Shown here: positions 1-10,392 of the stretch, one piece after another
Layout: the number at the start of each line of letters is the position of its first letter
Position numbering within the stretch: position 1 is the first letter of the stretch
Assembly: GCF_001667775.1 (NCBI RefSeq)
Contig: NZ_LZJI01000005.1
Coordinates: 1 to 64,000 of the forward strand
Direction of reading: 5' to 3'
DNA from: Mycobacterium sp. E1747
GTDB taxonomy: Bacteria; Actinomycetota; Actinomycetes; Mycobacteriales; Mycobacteriaceae
Length of the DNA stretch: 64,000 bases
Translations under genes and position numbers: made by a program
Notes under the pieces: model-generated
Seen by the model: the letters and a program-made list of their open reading frames with translations, nothing else
Told to the model about the DNA's origin: nothing
Databases searched by the model: none

Positions 1-122
1 GGCGGCGGGGGAACGTAGCCTCGCGGCGGCCCGGGCGGCGGCGCGAATCCGGGCGGCGGCGCGAATCCCGGCGGCGGCGCGAACCCGAAACCTCCGGGCA
101 TGGGCCCACCCATCGGCGGGGG
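1..122 (-). repeat. Inverted repeat copy, left arm (matches 1639–1760)
   Basis: Bases 1–122 are the exact reverse complement of 1639–1760; I compared them base by base. The match ends at 123, where the two flanks diverge inside a C-rich run. It starts at the window edge, so the true length may be greater. Both arms are read in the same codon phase and encode the same Pro-Gly-Phe-Ala-rich peptide, one in the kinase frame and one in the small membrane protein. Confidence 0.95.
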
Positions 123-458
123 CGGAAAGGGCGGCGGCACAACGGGTCCGGCGACGGTGTCGGGGCTGATGCCGCGGTCGCCGTAGGTGGCACCGTCGGC
201 GGTGACCAGCAATGCCCGCACCCCGCCGCCGTTGAGTTCGGCGGCTAACAGATCGGGGGAAGTGTGTGCGGCGTCCAGCGCCTCGGCCCGGGACACGGCG
301 GCGAGAAGCCGGTCGTTCAGGTTCCTGCGGGCGAGGACGCCCAGGCTGAGGTCGACGGTCACGCCGAGCACCACCAGCAACAGGGCGAGCAACGCCACCA
401 CCACCAACGTCACCCGACGCTGCAGCGACGGGGTCCGAGTCGCGGAGGCGGCCGTCAT
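1..458 (-). CDS. Sensor histidine kinase, N-terminal part, running off the left edge
   Basis: The frame opens with ATG at 458–456, overlapping the stop of the upstream response regulator as ATGA, the usual coupling for a two-component pair. Residues about 13–35 are a hydrophobic membrane anchor, followed by an extracytoplasmic stretch that begins like a normal sensor. From about residue 108 the protein turns proline-rich, and from codon 113 on it is encoded by DNA identical in inverted orientation to 1639–1760. No HAMP, HisKA or ATPase domain is reached before the edge. Kinase identity is inferred from the operon position and the anchor; the proline-rich tail may be a rearrangement or an assembly join. 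Confidence 0.6.
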   Translation of the reverse strand, partial: MTAASATRTPSLQRRVTLVVVALLALLLVVLGVTVDLSLGVLARRNLNDRLLAAVSRAEALDAAHTSPDLLAAELNGGGVRALLVTADGATYGDRGISPDTVAGPVVPPPFPPPPMGGPMPGGFGFAPPPGFAPPPGFAPPPGPPRGYVPPP

Positions 459-1168
459 GATCGCTGGGGCTGCAACCGGTAGCCGATGCCCCGCACGGTG
501 TGCAGGATTCGCGGCCCGTGGGCTTCGAGCTTGCGCCGCAAGCCGCTGACGTGCACCTGGACCAGGTTGGGGTCGTAGGCGTCGTACCCCCACACCCCGT
601 TCAGGATCTGGCCGGCGCTGACGATGCGGCCGCGCTGCTCCACCAGGAAGGCGAGCAGCCGCAGCTCGGTTGCGGTCAGGTCGAGGCGACTGCCACCGCG
701 CGCGGCCACGCCGGCGTCGGCGTCCAGCATCAGATCTCCGGCCTGGACGACCTGCGGCAGCCGTCCGCGCCGGCGCAATACCGCCCCGACACGCGACACC
801 AGTTCGGCCAGCTCGAACGGTTTGATCACGTAGTCGTCGGCCCCGCCGTCCAGGCCGCGCAGCCGGTCTTGCAGGCCGTCGCGCGCCGTGATCATGACGA
901 TCCCCACGTCGCCCCAGTCGCGGACCACGCCGATGAGGTCGAACCCGTCGCGTCCGGGCAGCATGACGTCGAGCACCACCAGATCCGGCCGCAGCCCGTC
1001 GAGCACCTCCTCCAAGCCTTCGCCGTCGCAACGGCCGACGGTGTGATAGCCGACGTCGGTCAACGCCTCGCTCACCATTTCGCGGATCGTCTCGGAGTCC
1101 TCGACCACCAGCACCCGCGGCGCACCCACGCTGAAGTGGCCGGCGACCGGGCGCGAGCAGTTCGTCAT
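455..1168 (-). CDS. OmpR/PhoB-family response regulator
   Basis: This is a 237-aa two-domain DNA-binding response regulator. The receiver domain starts with RVLVVEDSE, has the phospho-acceptor Asp in LVVLDVMLPGRDG and the switch Lys in DYVIKPF. The C-terminal winged helix carries LTATELRLLAFLVEQ and ends VRGIGYRLQ. I chose ATG 1168 because a GACAAT hexamer lies 6 bp upstream, giving a leaderless mRNA, and because the paired promoter at 1365–1397 has the same layout. In-frame starts at 1228 and 1243 are alternatives. The stop overlaps the kinase start. The exact regulator (TrcR-, TcrX- or PrrA-like) was not determined. Confidence 0.88.
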   Translation of the reverse strand: MTNCSRPVAGHFSVGAPRVLVVEDSETIREMVSEALTDVGYHTVGRCDGEGLEEVLDGLRPDLVVLDVMLPGRDGFDLIGVVRDWGDVGIVMITARDGLQDRLRGLDGGADDYVIKPFELAELVSRVGAVLRRRGRLPQVVQAGDLMLDADAGVAARGGSRLDLTATELRLLAFLVEQRGRIVSAGQILNGVWGYDAYDPNLVQVHVSGLRRKLEAHGPRILHTVRGIGYRLQPQRS

Positions 1169-1174
1169 GACTCC

Positions 1175-1207
1175 ATTGTCGACGCCGGTCCTGAAACCAA
1201 CCTGAAG
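1175..1207 (-). promoter_or_regulatory. Leaderless promoter with direct-repeat operator of the response regulator gene
   Basis: Read on the minus strand: CTTCAG and TTTCAG with start-to-start spacing of 11 bp (1191–1207), then 10 bp, then GACAAT (1180–1175), then 6 bp to ATG 1168. OmpR-family regulators typically bind such 11-bp-phased direct repeats next to the -35 position. The same arrangement precedes the gene at 1405, suggesting autoregulation and a shared target. Confidence 0.6.
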
Positions 1208-1364
1208 GCGTCGCGGCGCCCCTTCCATCATGGCTAGTCCCACCTCTCGCAGGAACGCCGGGATGCGACGAAGTGCCCGCCCCCGAGCATCAATTCGCCT
1301 CCGGGGGCGGCCACCACGCCACTCCCCTGCGCCGTGACGGGAGTAACGGACGGGGCAGCAGTTT

Positions 1365-1397
1365 CTTCAGGTCCGCTTCAGATCCCGCTCCTAACGT
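1365..1397 (+). promoter_or_regulatory. Leaderless promoter with the same direct-repeat operator
   Basis: CTTCAG at 1365–1370 and 1376–1381 (11-bp phase), a 10-bp spacer, TAACGT at 1392–1397 as the -10 hexamer, and ATG 7 bp later at 1405. Repeat phase, spacer and leaderless start match the response regulator promoter. The proline-rich gene is thus a probable direct target of the two-component system. Confidence 0.6.
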
Positions 1398-1404
1398 CCG
1401 AGCC

Positions 1405-1809
1405 ATGACGACAAACGACGAGATCGACACCAATTCGCCGCCGCTGGCCCAGCAACCACGTGAGCCCCGCCGCTACGCCACTGGAGCCGTGGTCGGCGCC
1501 GGCGTGGCCGGCGCGCTGATCGGCGCCGCGGGCACCATCGCTGCGATCGCCTTCGCCTGGATCATCGGCGCGGGCCCGCCGGGTCCGCCGCCGATGCCGG
1601 GTCCGCCGCCGATGATGGCGCTGCATCACGGCCCCCCACCCCCGCCGATGGGTGGGCCCATGCCCGGAGGTTTCGGGTTCGCGCCGCCGCCGGGATTCGC
1701 GCCGCCGCCCGGATTCGCGCCGCCGCCCGGGCCGCCGCGAGGCTACGTTCCCCCGCCGCCGGGCGAGGCTTCCCCGCCACCGCCGCCCTCCCCTGCGCCG
1801 CACAGCTGA
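1405..1809 (+). CDS. Small membrane protein with long proline-rich C-terminal tail
   Basis: This 134-aa protein has a polar N-terminus of about 24 residues, one or two Gly/Ala-rich membrane segments (about residues 25–53, ending FAWIIGAG), and then about 80 residues of Pro, Gly, Met and Phe with repeated GFAPPP units. The start is ATG 1405, just downstream of a -10 hexamer with no leader. The tail contains the right arm of the inverted repeat shared with the kinase frame. It is a paralogue of the next gene in architecture. Function is unknown; the neighbouring two-component system and the shared operator suggest an envelope-stress output. Confidence 0.75.
   Translation: MTTNDEIDTNSPPLAQQPREPRRYATGAVVGAGVAGALIGAAGTIAAIAFAWIIGAGPPGPPPMPGPPPMMALHHGPPPPPMGGPMPGGFGFAPPPGFAPPPGFAPPPGPPRGYVPPPPGEASPPPPPSPAPHS
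1639..1760 (+). repeat. Inverted repeat copy, right arm (matches 1–122)
   Basis: This is the partner of the arm at the window start, within the proline-rich tail of the small membrane protein. It contains internal short direct repeats encoding GFAPPP units, which are good substrates for slippage, recombination or misassembly. Confidence 0.95.
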
Positions 1810-1907
1810 CCGGCCTGCCGCCGTCACGATCGGCCGAATCGTGGCGGCGGCAGCCGTCTCGCCAGTAGCGTCTCGGGTACCGACATCCGACGACCGTGGA
1901 GAGCCGC

Positions 1908-2180
1908 ATGACCTCGGACAGCCTCGGAACCCGCCGCTTCCCCGCCGGCGTCGCCATCGTCGCCGGGCTGGCCGGCCTGATACTCGGCGCGCTGGCCACC
2001 TTCGCGATCACGGGGTTGGTGTGGACGGTCCGGGTTCAGCTTCCCCCACCGCCATACCCACCGCCGCTGTCGTCGCAATCGGCGGGCGCAGGCGGGTGCA
2101 TTTACACCGCGCCACCCGCCCCGACGTCCGCGCCGGGCGTCGCGCCGGCGCCCCCGTTACCGCCTGCGCCGCACGCGTAA
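1908..2180 (+). CDS. Small membrane protein with proline-rich tail, paralogue of the preceding gene
   Basis: This 90-aa protein has a basic N-terminus, one strong membrane segment (about residues 11–36, VAIVAGLAGLILGALA) and a Pro/Ala-rich tail. The start at ATG 1908 is preceded by GGAGAG at good spacing; an in-frame GTG lies at 1896. The layout is that of the 1405 gene with a shorter tail and without its GFAPPP repeats. No enzymatic motif is visible and the function is unknown. Confidence 0.65.
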   Translation: MTSDSLGTRRFPAGVAIVAGLAGLILGALATFAITGLVWTVRVQLPPPPYPPPLSSQSAGAGGCIYTAPPAPTSAPGVAPAPPLPPAPHA

Positions 2181-2193
2181 GGCCGAATAGCCG

Positions 2194-2661
2194 GTGTCGT
2201 TTGTTCCCGAGCTCGCCGCACGACTGCTCCGGTCCCGCCGACTGGTGCGCGCGCCGATCTGGCTCTTCAAGGTCCGCGCGGGCGCGGTATTCGGGTCCCG
2301 CATGCTGATGCTCGAGCACACCGGCCGCAACTCGGGCGCGCGGCGCTATGCCGTCCTCGAAGTCGTCGACCACCCCGCCCCGACCACCTACGTCGTGGCC
2401 TCCGGGTTCGGCCGAAAAGCGCAGTGGTTTCGCAACGTCGACGCCGACCCGCGGGTCCGCGTCTACGCGGGCAGCCGCGCCCCGAAACGAGCCACGGCAC
2501 GGGTGATGGCCCAAGACGAGGTGGACCGCACCCTCGCCGGCTACCGCAGCCGGCACCCGAAGGCGTGGGAGCGGATGCGGCCCGTGCTGGAGGGCACGCT
2601 CGGCGCTTCGATCACCGACACCGGCGCCCCGTTGCCGTTGGTCGAGCTGCGCCTCGACTAG
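2194..2661 (+). CDS. Nitroreductase-family deazaflavin (F420)-dependent oxidoreductase
   Basis: A 155-aa protein of the Ddn/FDOR split-barrel type. Typical features are LEHTGRNSGARRYAVLEVV near residue 38, VVASGFGRKAQWFRNVDADPRVRV around residues 70–90, and a C-terminal tail ending PLVELRLD. Family members use F420H2 to reduce quinones or nitro compounds; the substrate here is unknown. The start is GTG 2194, 13 bp after the preceding stop. The 3' end overlaps the convergent gene's stop by 4 bp. Confidence 0.85.
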   Translation: MSFVPELAARLLRSRRLVRAPIWLFKVRAGAVFGSRMLMLEHTGRNSGARRYAVLEVVDHPAPTTYVVASGFGRKAQWFRNVDADPRVRVYAGSRAPKRATARVMAQDEVDRTLAGYRSRHPKAWERMRPVLEGTLGASITDTGAPLPLVELRLD

Positions 2662-3014
2662 CTGCGGTCGGGACCCTTCGCCGTCATCACGGCGAAGGCG
2701 GCCAGGCACACCGCCGCCGGAAGGGCGTTGGCGATCTTGTCCCGCACCCGGATGTGCGCGCCGACCGCCAAGACGAAGTAGAGCGTCAGCATCGCCGACG
2801 TCAGCCGCGCCAGGGCGGGGAAGCGGGTGACCGACAGCAAGCCCACCGCGGCGGCCGCCTTCACCACCGGAAGCACGGGGCGGACGTTCTCCGGCAGCCC
2901 GACGTCATCCAGAACCTTCTTGACGGGAGCCGGCTGGACGGCGCACACCACCGCGTCCACCGCATGGAAGGCACCCAGCGCGACGTAAGTCTTCGGCGAA
3001 GTGAAAACGCTCAT
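2658..3014 (-). CDS. DoxX-like small integral membrane protein
   Basis: 118 aa with about four hydrophobic segments and the pattern PVLPVVKAAAAVGLL…RFPALARLTSAMLTLYFVLAVGAHIRVRD, typical of mycobacterial DoxX-like proteins. It follows the SPFH gene on the same strand with a 9-bp gap, so it is probably co-transcribed with it. Family members are linked to redox and quinone-related membrane complexes, but no role can be assigned here. Confidence 0.8.
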   Translation of the reverse strand: MSVFTSPKTYVALGAFHAVDAVVCAVQPAPVKKVLDDVGLPENVRPVLPVVKAAAAVGLLSVTRFPALARLTSAMLTLYFVLAVGAHIRVRDKIANALPAAVCLAAFAVMTAKGPDRS

Positions 3015-3023
3015 GGAGCAATC

Positions 3024-4169
3024 CTATTGGGCCAACTGCGGGGGCACCCCGGGGGTAGTGCCGTCCACCGGCTGACGGGCAATGGCCTCGGCCTTGGCCA
3101 CCGCCTGCGCGATCGCGGGGTCGGTCTCGGTGGAGAACCAGTCGGCGACATCGGCGTCGTCGTCGGCGCCGTGCTTGGGTGCGTCCTCGACCGGTGACGG
3201 CTGGAATCTGAACACGCCGTCCTCGCCGGGGGCACCCAGCAGCTTGGTGAATCCCTGCAACGCGGCGCTGAAGTCGCTGGGCACCACCCAGACCTTGTTG
3301 GCGTCGCCGCGGGCCATCTCCGGCAGGGTCTGCAGGTACTGGTACGCGAGCATCTCCGGGGTGGGCCTGCCGGCCTTGATCGCGGCGAACGTTTTCTCGA
3401 TGGCCTTGGCCTGCCCCTGCGCCTGCAGGTAGGCCGCGGCCCGCTCACCCTGGGCGCGCAGCATGCGAGACTGCCGCTCGGCCTCGGCGGCCAGGATCGC
3501 GGCCTGCTTGGCACCCTCGGCGGCCAGGATCTGCGCCTGCTTCTGGCCCTCGGCCTCCTTGATCGCCGCCTCCCGCATACCTTCGGCGGTCAGGATCATC
3601 GCGCGCTTCTCGCGGTCGGCCTTCATCTGCTTTTCCATCGAGGCCTGGATCGAGGGCGGCGGGTCGATGCTGCGCAGCTCGACCCGCGCGACCCGCAGAC
3701 CCCAGCGGCCGGTCGCCTCGTCGAGGACGCCGCGCAGCTGGCCGTTGATCATGTCGCGGGAGGTCAGCGTTTGCTCGAGCGTCATCCCGCCCACCACGTT
3801 GCGCAGGGTGGTGGTGGTGAGCTGCTCGACGCCGACGATGTAGTTGCTGATCTCGTAGACGGCGGCCTGCGGGACGGTGACCTGGAAGTAGACCACGGTG
3901 TCGATGTTCAGCGTCAGGTTGTCCTCGGTGATCACCGGCTGCGGCGGGAAGGACACCACCCGCTCACGCAGGTCCACCCGGGCGCGCACCCGGTCGATGA
4001 ACGGCACCAACAACGTCAGCTGACCGCTGACCGTCCGGCTATATCGCCCCAGCCGCTCGATCACCGCGGCCTCGGCCTGCGGTATCAGGGCGACCGACTT
4101 GGCCACCACGATTATGGCGAATATCACCAGGACGGCTAACAACACCAAACCAGTAACCGCACCTTGCAC
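3024..4169 (-). CDS. SPFH/Band 7 membrane scaffold protein (Rv1488 homologue, QmcA/stomatin type)
   Basis: 381 aa. An N-terminal membrane anchor (about residues 6–28) is followed by the SPFH domain (AAVIERLGRYSRTVSGQLTLLVPFID, then ITEDNLTLNIDTVVYFQV). A long Ala/Glu-rich coiled coil with repeated AEGxKQAxILAAE spans about residues 190–260. The C-terminus is acidic. These proteins oligomerise on the cytoplasmic membrane as microdomain scaffolds and commonly pair with NfeD proteins; the NfeD gene lies directly upstream, 36 bp away, on the same strand. Length matches the M. tuberculosis homologue. Confidence 0.93.
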   Translation of the reverse strand: MQGAVTGLVLLAVLVIFAIIVVAKSVALIPQAEAAVIERLGRYSRTVSGQLTLLVPFIDRVRARVDLRERVVSFPPQPVITEDNLTLNIDTVVYFQVTVPQAAVYEISNYIVGVEQLTTTTLRNVVGGMTLEQTLTSRDMINGQLRGVLDEATGRWGLRVARVELRSIDPPPSIQASMEKQMKADREKRAMILTAEGMREAAIKEAEGQKQAQILAAEGAKQAAILAAEAERQSRMLRAQGERAAAYLQAQGQAKAIEKTFAAIKAGRPTPEMLAYQYLQTLPEMARGDANKVWVVPSDFSAALQGFTKLLGAPGEDGVFRFQPSPVEDAPKHGADDDADVADWFSTETDPAIAQAVAKAEAIARQPVDGTTPGVPPQLAQ

Positions 4170-4205
4170 GGGAGTTCCTCTCTCTCACAGCGCTTCTCGC
4201 ATCCG

Positions 4206-4643
4206 TTATGGACTGCTCCTGAAGACCACCGCCGTAGCGCCGTCGATCTGCAAGACGGTCACCGACTCCCCCGGTTCGTAGACATCGCCCTCGTTGAGCG
4301 GACGCGCCGTCCACACCTCGCCGTCGAGCTTCACCTGCCCCTCGTCGCGGCCAATTCGCTCGAGCACCAGCGCCTTCTTACCCTCCAGCGCCTCGATACC
4401 CAGTCGCGGTGCGTGCGCCGGCGTCAGTCGCCGCCGCAGCGCCGGGCGAACCAGCACCAACAGCAGGACGGAGACGATGAGGAACACCGTGCCGTTCGCC
4501 CAGACCGGCCAGTCCGTCAGCCAGCTGGTGATTGCCGCCGCCAGCGCCCCGCCGCCGAGCATCACCAAAAACATATGGCCGGTGAGCGCCTCCGCACCGG
4601 CGAGCACCAGCGCGAATATTAGCCAAAGCACCGCAGCGTGCAT
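4206..4643 (-). CDS. NfeD-family membrane protein (Rv1487 homologue)
   Basis: 145 aa with two or three N-terminal membrane segments ([17 protein letters not shown]…[16 protein letters not shown]…[12 protein letters not shown]) and a C-terminal OB-fold domain ([29 protein letters not shown]…[16 protein letters not shown]), the NfeDb arrangement. The start at 4643 gives the family length; an upstream in-frame ATG at 4685 would overlap the divergent promoter. NfeD proteins work with SPFH scaffolds, and that gene follows. Confidence 0.92.
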   Translation of the reverse strand: MHAAVLWLIFALVLAGAEALTGHMFLVMLGGGALAAAITSWLTDWPVWANGTVFLIVSVLLLVLVRPALRRRLTPAHAPRLGIEALEGKKALVLERIGRDEGQVKLDGEVWTARPLNEGDVYEPGESVTVLQIDGATAVVFRSSP

Positions 4644-4700
4644 GCGGTCAGAATACGCGTGATCCGCCTTTGCCGGGCAAAACAACTACACTGCGGAATC

Positions 4701-5627
4701 GTGTGGTGTCCCAGTGTCTCGCTGTCCCTGTGGGCCAATGCCTGGCTCGCGGGCAAGGCCGCGCCCGACGACGTCTTGGATGCGTTATCGGTATGGGCTC
4801 CAAAGCAATCGGTCACCGCGTATGATGCGGTCGCCGCCGGCCACACCGGGCTGCCGTGGCCGGATGTGCACGACGCCGGTACGGTGACGCTGCTGCAAAC
4901 GCTGCGTGCCGCGGTCGGCCGATCGGCACCCACCGCGGACGGCTCGGGGCGGCTGCTCGGAACCATCAACGTCCTTTTGCCCGTGCCCGGCGATGTGCGC
5001 GGTCTGGCCCCGGGAACACAGTTCGAGCGCGACGCTCTGGCCGCGGGCGAGGCGATCATCGTCGCCAACCCCCACGATCCCGCCACCGCCGTCGGCCTGG
5101 TCCCCGAGTTCTCCTATGACGACGAGGCAACCGACTTCCCGGAATTGTGCGCGCTGTCCTGGACGGTGTACTCCCTGCCGGGCGCGCCGGTGCTCGACCA
5201 CTACGAGCTCGGGGACGCCGAATACACGCTGCGATCCGCGGTCCGATCGGCGGCCGACGCGCTCGGCACCATCGGCCTGGGAGCGGCCGCGGCTGATGTC
5301 GAGGATCCGCGCGGGCTCGTCGAACAGTTGCTGGAATCCGCACGGCAGCACCGGATTCCCGACCATGCGCCGTCCCGCGCGCTGCGTGTGCTGGAGAACG
5401 CCGCGCACGTCGACGCCATCATCGCGGTCAGTGCCGGACTCAGTCGCTCCCCCGACTCGCCGGATCGCTTCGCCGCGCCCGTCGTCGCCGTTCCGGAACC
5501 GTTCGGCACGCAGTCTTCTTCGGAGGCACGCATCGCCAGTGACGCGTTGCGCCCGCTGACGGCGGTCGTGCGCTCGGCGAGGATGGCCGCCGTCACCGCG
5601 ATCCTGCACTCCGCGTGGGCTGACTGA
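4701..5627 (+). CDS. Conserved mycobacterial protein (Rv1486c homologue)
   Basis: 308 aa with no membrane segment and no catalytic motif I recognise. It has [28 protein letters not shown] at the N-terminus and a C-terminal helical part ending in [11 protein letters not shown] chose GTG 4701, just after a TACACT hexamer, which implies a very short leader or none; an ATG at 4638 would overlap the divergent NfeD gene. The gene is conserved in position between nfeD and hemZ in mycobacteria. Function unknown. Confidence 0.85.
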   Translation: MWCPSVSLSLWANAWLAGKAAPDDVLDALSVWAPKQSVTAYDAVAAGHTGLPWPDVHDAGTVTLLQTLRAAVGRSAPTADGSGRLLGTINVLLPVPGDVRGLAPGTQFERDALAAGEAIIVANPHDPATAVGLVPEFSYDDEATDFPELCALSWTVYSLPGAPVLDHYELGDAEYTLRSAVRSAADALGTIGLGAAAADVEDPRGLVEQLLESARQHRIPDHAPSRALRVLENAAHVDAIIAVSAGLSRSPDSPDRFAAPVVAVPEPFGTQSSSEARIASDALRPLTAVVRSARMAAVTAILHSAWAD

Positions 5628-5641
5628 GACCCGCTTCCGCG

Positions 5642-6652
5642 TCAGGCGTTTTCGGCCGCGACGCAGTGCGGCGGACGGCACGGCGCGCCGTCGACGCTGG
5701 CCAGACAACCGGGCACCGGGTCGACGCCGGCCACCCTAGTGGGTGCACGGCCGGTGCGCAGTTCGTCGATCAAATCGGCTGCCAGTCGGGCGAATCGGCG
5801 ATCGGCGTTGGGTGTAGCGGCCCGGGCGAACGCCAAACCCGCCGCCTCGGCCTGGGATCGCAATTCCTCGTCGAGATCCCACACCACCTCGATGTGGTCG
5901 GCGACAAAGCCGATCGGGCAGACGACGACGGCCTCGGTGCCCGAGGCGGCCAGCGCCCCGAGATGGTCTTCGACGCTGGGCTCTAACCACGGCACCTGCG
6001 GCGGCCCGGATCGGGATTGCCAGGCGAGATCGAAATCGGTGTAGCCGGCCGCGGCCGCGACCAGCCTTGCGGCGTAGGCGACTTGGCGACTGTAAAGCCG
6101 GGGGCCGAGGCGCTGGTCGGCGGCTACGGGGACCGAATGCGCGGTGAACATCAGGCGGGCGCCGTCGGGCACGGTCTGTGCGGCCGCCGTCACAGCGCCG
6201 GCGAACATCTCGACGAAGAGCGGGTGGTCGAAGTACGGTCGCAGCTTTACCAGTTCGGGCGCGTCCGCGCCGGCGGCCCGCCGGGCGCGGGCGATGTCCT
6301 CGGTGTACTGGGTGCAGCTGGAGTAGCCGCTCCATGCCGACGTGGCGAAAACGGCGGCACGGCGAACCCCGTTGGCCCGCATGACCGAAACGGTGTCTTC
6401 GACGTAGGGTTCCCAGTTGCGGTTGCCGAAATAGACCGGCAGGTTAAGTTCGGCCCGCAGCTCGCCGATCAGGGCTCGGTTGATGCCGTTGATCGGTGAC
6501 ACCCCGCCGAAATGCAGGTAGTGCCCGGCGACGTCGTCCAGCCGTTCGGGTGGCACGCCGCGGCCGCGGGTGACGTTTTCCAGGAACGGCCGCACCTGCT
6601 CGGGCCCCTCCGGCCCGCCGAAGGAGAGCAGCAGGACGGCGTCGAATTCCAT
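5642..6652 (-). CDS. hemZ: Ferrochelatase (coproporphyrin III type)
   Basis: 336 aa. It inserts Fe2+ into the porphyrin ring late in haem synthesis; actinobacterial enzymes act on coproporphyrin III. Visible features are [21 protein letters not shown] at the N-terminus, [20 protein letters not shown] with the conserved His, and [21 protein letters not shown]. The C-terminal Cys-containing tail ([16 protein letters not shown]) fits the [2Fe-2S] cluster of actinobacterial members. ATG 6652 gives the family start [13 protein letters not shown]. It lies 23 bp downstream of inhA, probably in the fabG1–inhA operon. Confidence 0.96.
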   Translation of the reverse strand: MEFDAVLLLSFGGPEGPEQVRPFLENVTRGRGVPPERLDDVAGHYLHFGGVSPINGINRALIGELRAELNLPVYFGNRNWEPYVEDTVSVMRANGVRRAAVFATSAWSGYSSCTQYTEDIARARRAAGADAPELVKLRPYFDHPLFVEMFAGAVTAAAQTVPDGARLMFTAHSVPVAADQRLGPRLYSRQVAYAARLVAAAAGYTDFDLAWQSRSGPPQVPWLEPSVEDHLGALAASGTEAVVVCPIGFVADHIEVVWDLDEELRSQAEAAGLAFARAATPNADRRFARLAADLIDELRTGRAPTRVAGVDPVPGCLASVDGAPCRPPHCVAAENA

Positions 6653-6675
6653 TATTGGCTCGAGCGATTCCGCTT

Positions 6676-8299
<1,624 letters not shown>

Positions 8300-8341
8300 G
8301 CGCCTCGGTTTCCGGTCCCTTTACCCTCCCCCGATTCGCGC

Positions 8342-8352
8342 CGCGAGCGTAA
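8342..8352 (+). repeat. 11-bp repeat flanking the DUF559 pseudogene, copy 1
   Basis: CGCGAGCGTAA occurs here, again at 9265–9275 (the last codons of the pseudogene) and inverted at 9314–9324. CTGCGA follows both direct copies at the same distance. The copies bracket the pseudogene and may mark the boundaries of an inserted unit. Confidence 0.6.
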
Positions 8353-8436
8353 CCAGGCTGCGATTTTCCGGTCGATAGTTCGCAGCACGCTTACGGTGGC
8401 GGGCCGTTGTCGGTGTGAATCAGCACACTTTCGGCC

Positions 8437-9275
8437 ATGACGCACCCTTTTGTGGGCAGTACGGCGGTGGCTACTGGCGTGCTGACGCCCTATGAGCTGC
8501 GCAGTCGGTATGTGCCTTTGCACAAAGATGTGTACGTCCACAGAAATGCCGAGCTGACAGCGGTGTTGCGGGCGAAGGCCTGTTGGCTTCGGTCCCGACG
8601 CCGCGGCATCCTCGCGGGCTTGTCCGCCTCAGCGCTGCACGGGTCGAGGTGGATAGATCCGGCAGCACCCCCGGCGATCATCGACAACAACCGCTGGCCT
8701 GGAGCGGGCGTGCAGGTCTGGGAAGAGCGCATCGATGCCGACGAAATCCTCGTGGTCGACGGGATGCGCGTCACGACGCCGGCCCGTACGGCCCTCGACC
8801 TGGCGAGGCGATGCCGATTGGGCGAGGCGGTCGCCGCTGATTGACGCTCTCGTGCAGGCGACCGATCTGAAGATGGCCGACGTCGAGCCGTTGGTCGAGC
8901 GATATCGGGGGCGACGGGGCATCAAGGCTGCTCGTGCCGCCCTCCGACTCGTCGACGGTGGGGCGCAATCGCCCAAGGAGACCTGGTTGCGGCTACTGCT
9001 GATCGCGGCCGGATTTCCGCCTCCCCACCCAGATCCCGGTGCTCAACGAATGGGGCTGCGTCGAGGCGTATTTGGACATGGGCTGGGACGACATCAAGGT
9101 CGCGGTCGAGTATGACGGCGATCAGCATCGATCGAGTCGCTATCAATACGTCAAGGACGTTCGCCGGCTCGAGATGCTTGAGCGTCGCGGGTGGATCGTC
9201 GTCAGAGTCATCGCCGAACATCACCGCGACGAAATAATCCACCGGGTCGGCGAGGCGCGAGCGTCGCGAGCGTAA
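8437..9275 (+). pseudogene. DUF559-type (endonuclease-like fold) protein, broken by two frameshifts
   Basis: Three frames together make one full-length member of a mycobacterial family of about 280 aa: MTHPFVGSTAVATGVLTPYEL…TTPARTALDLARRCRLGEAVAA (8437–8844), then IDALVQATDLKMADVEPLVERYRGRRGIKAARAALRLVDGG…ETWLRLLLIAAGFP (frame of 8735–9115), then IPVLNEWG…VEYDGDQHR (frame of 9039–9275). The breaks are near 8838 and in a C-rich run near 9020–9035. The C-terminal part holds the DUF559/Vsr-like VEYDGDQHR core. It sits between fabG1 and the Rv1481 homologue, flanked by copies of an 11-bp repeat. Sequencing error cannot be excluded, but two independent shifts favour decay. Confidence 0.8.
9265..9275 (+). 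repeat. 11-bp repeat, copy 2 (direct), with inverted copy at 9314–9324
   Basis: CGCGAGCGTAA overlaps the stop codon of the DUF559 pseudogene. Its inverted partner TTACGCTCGCG lies 38 bp downstream, so the pair could also form a hairpin between the pseudogene and the convergent Rv1481 homologue. Confidence 0.6.
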
Positions 9276-9338
9276 GCACACTGCGAAAATCCCCGCCCGA
9301 AATCGCGGCCAGCTTACGCTCGCGGGCTACGACCCGAG

Positions 9339-10346
9339 CTAGGTCGGCAGGCGGCGGTTGATCAGCAGCGCCGCGAGCGCGGCCAGCGCCAACACCAAGG
9401 CCCCCAGCCGAACCCAGCCAACACTGGCGTCGCCCTTGATGGTCTCGAAGCCGATCTGCTGCTGCAGCGTCGCGTAGACCGCCTTCAGCTCCGCGAGGCT
9501 GGCGGCGTTGTACCAACTCCCGCCGGAGAGTTCGGCAACGTTCTTCATCGTCGTGTCGTCGACGGGCACCGGCTGGCGCTGGTCGTTGATCTCGACGAAG
9601 CCGTAGGGGGTGCCGAACGAGATCGTCGAGATGGGTACGCCCTGGTCCTTGGCGGTGCGCGCGGCGGTGAAGGCACCCTTGGGGTTGTCCGGGTTGGTCG
9701 GCATCGTCTCCTTGCCGTCGGAGAACAACACGATGCGCGCCGGCGGCGGTTTGTCACCGCCGCCGATCACCGCGCCGACCGTCGCGATCGCCTGCAGCGC
9801 GGTGAAGATGCCCTCTCCGGTGGCGGTGCGGTCGGCGAACTGCAGCTTGTCCAGCGCGTTTTTGGTCGCGTCGCGGTTGGTCGTCGGCGACACCAGCACC
9901 GTGGCCGTGCCCGCATACTCGATCAGCCCCAGGTTGATGCCCGGGGTCAGCTCGTCGGCGAACTGCTTGGCCGCCTCCTGCGCGGCCGCCATCCGGTTCG
10001 GCTGCACGTCGGTGGCGCGCATCGACTGCGACACGTCGATCACCAGCATCACCACCGCCCGGTTGCGGGGAATGCGGACGTCGTTCGTCGGCCCAGCCAT
10101 CGCGATGGTGAACAGCACCAGCGACGCGACCAGCAGGATCGCCGGCACATGCCGCCAACGCGAAGGCCGTTTGGGCGCAACGCTTTCCAGCAGCTCCATG
10201 TTGGCGAACCGCAGCATCCGCCGCTGCCGGGCCAGCTGCATGAGGATGTACATGGCGGCCAGCCCGACAACGACCAACAGGAATAGGAAGAACCAGGAGT
10301 GTTCGAAGCCGGACAGCGAGATCGGCCCGAGCAATGGCAGTGTCAT
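9339..10346 (-). CDS. VWA-domain membrane protein (Rv1481 homologue)
   Basis: 335 aa. Two N-terminal membrane segments (about residues 14–36 and 63–85), a von Willebrand A domain with the MIDAS start [12 protein letters not shown] and the later [11 protein letters not shown], and a C-terminal membrane segment. This is the BatA-like partner of MoxR AAA+ ATPases. It forms a same-strand cluster with moxR1 and the DUF58 gene, which lies 46 bp upstream. Such MoxR–VWA sets act as chaperone-like systems at the membrane; the client is unknown. Confidence 0.93.
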   Translation of the reverse strand: MTLPLLGPISLSGFEHSWFFLFLLVVVGLAAMYILMQLARQRRMLRFANMELLESVAPKRPSRWRHVPAILLVASLVLFTIAMAGPTNDVRIPRNRAVVMLVIDVSQSMRATDVQPNRMAAAQEAAKQFADELTPGINLGLIEYAGTATVLVSPTTNRDATKNALDKLQFADRTATGEGIFTALQAIATVGAVIGGGDKPPPARIVLFSDGKETMPTNPDNPKGAFTAARTAKDQGVPISTISFGTPYGFVEINDQRQPVPVDDTTMKNVAELSGGSWYNAASLAELKAVYATLQQQIGFETIKGDASVGWVRLGALVLALAALAALLINRRLPT

Positions 10347-10392
10347 AACGAAACCGTCTTGGTGTGTCTGCGCGCCTCGGTCAAAGTGCCCG

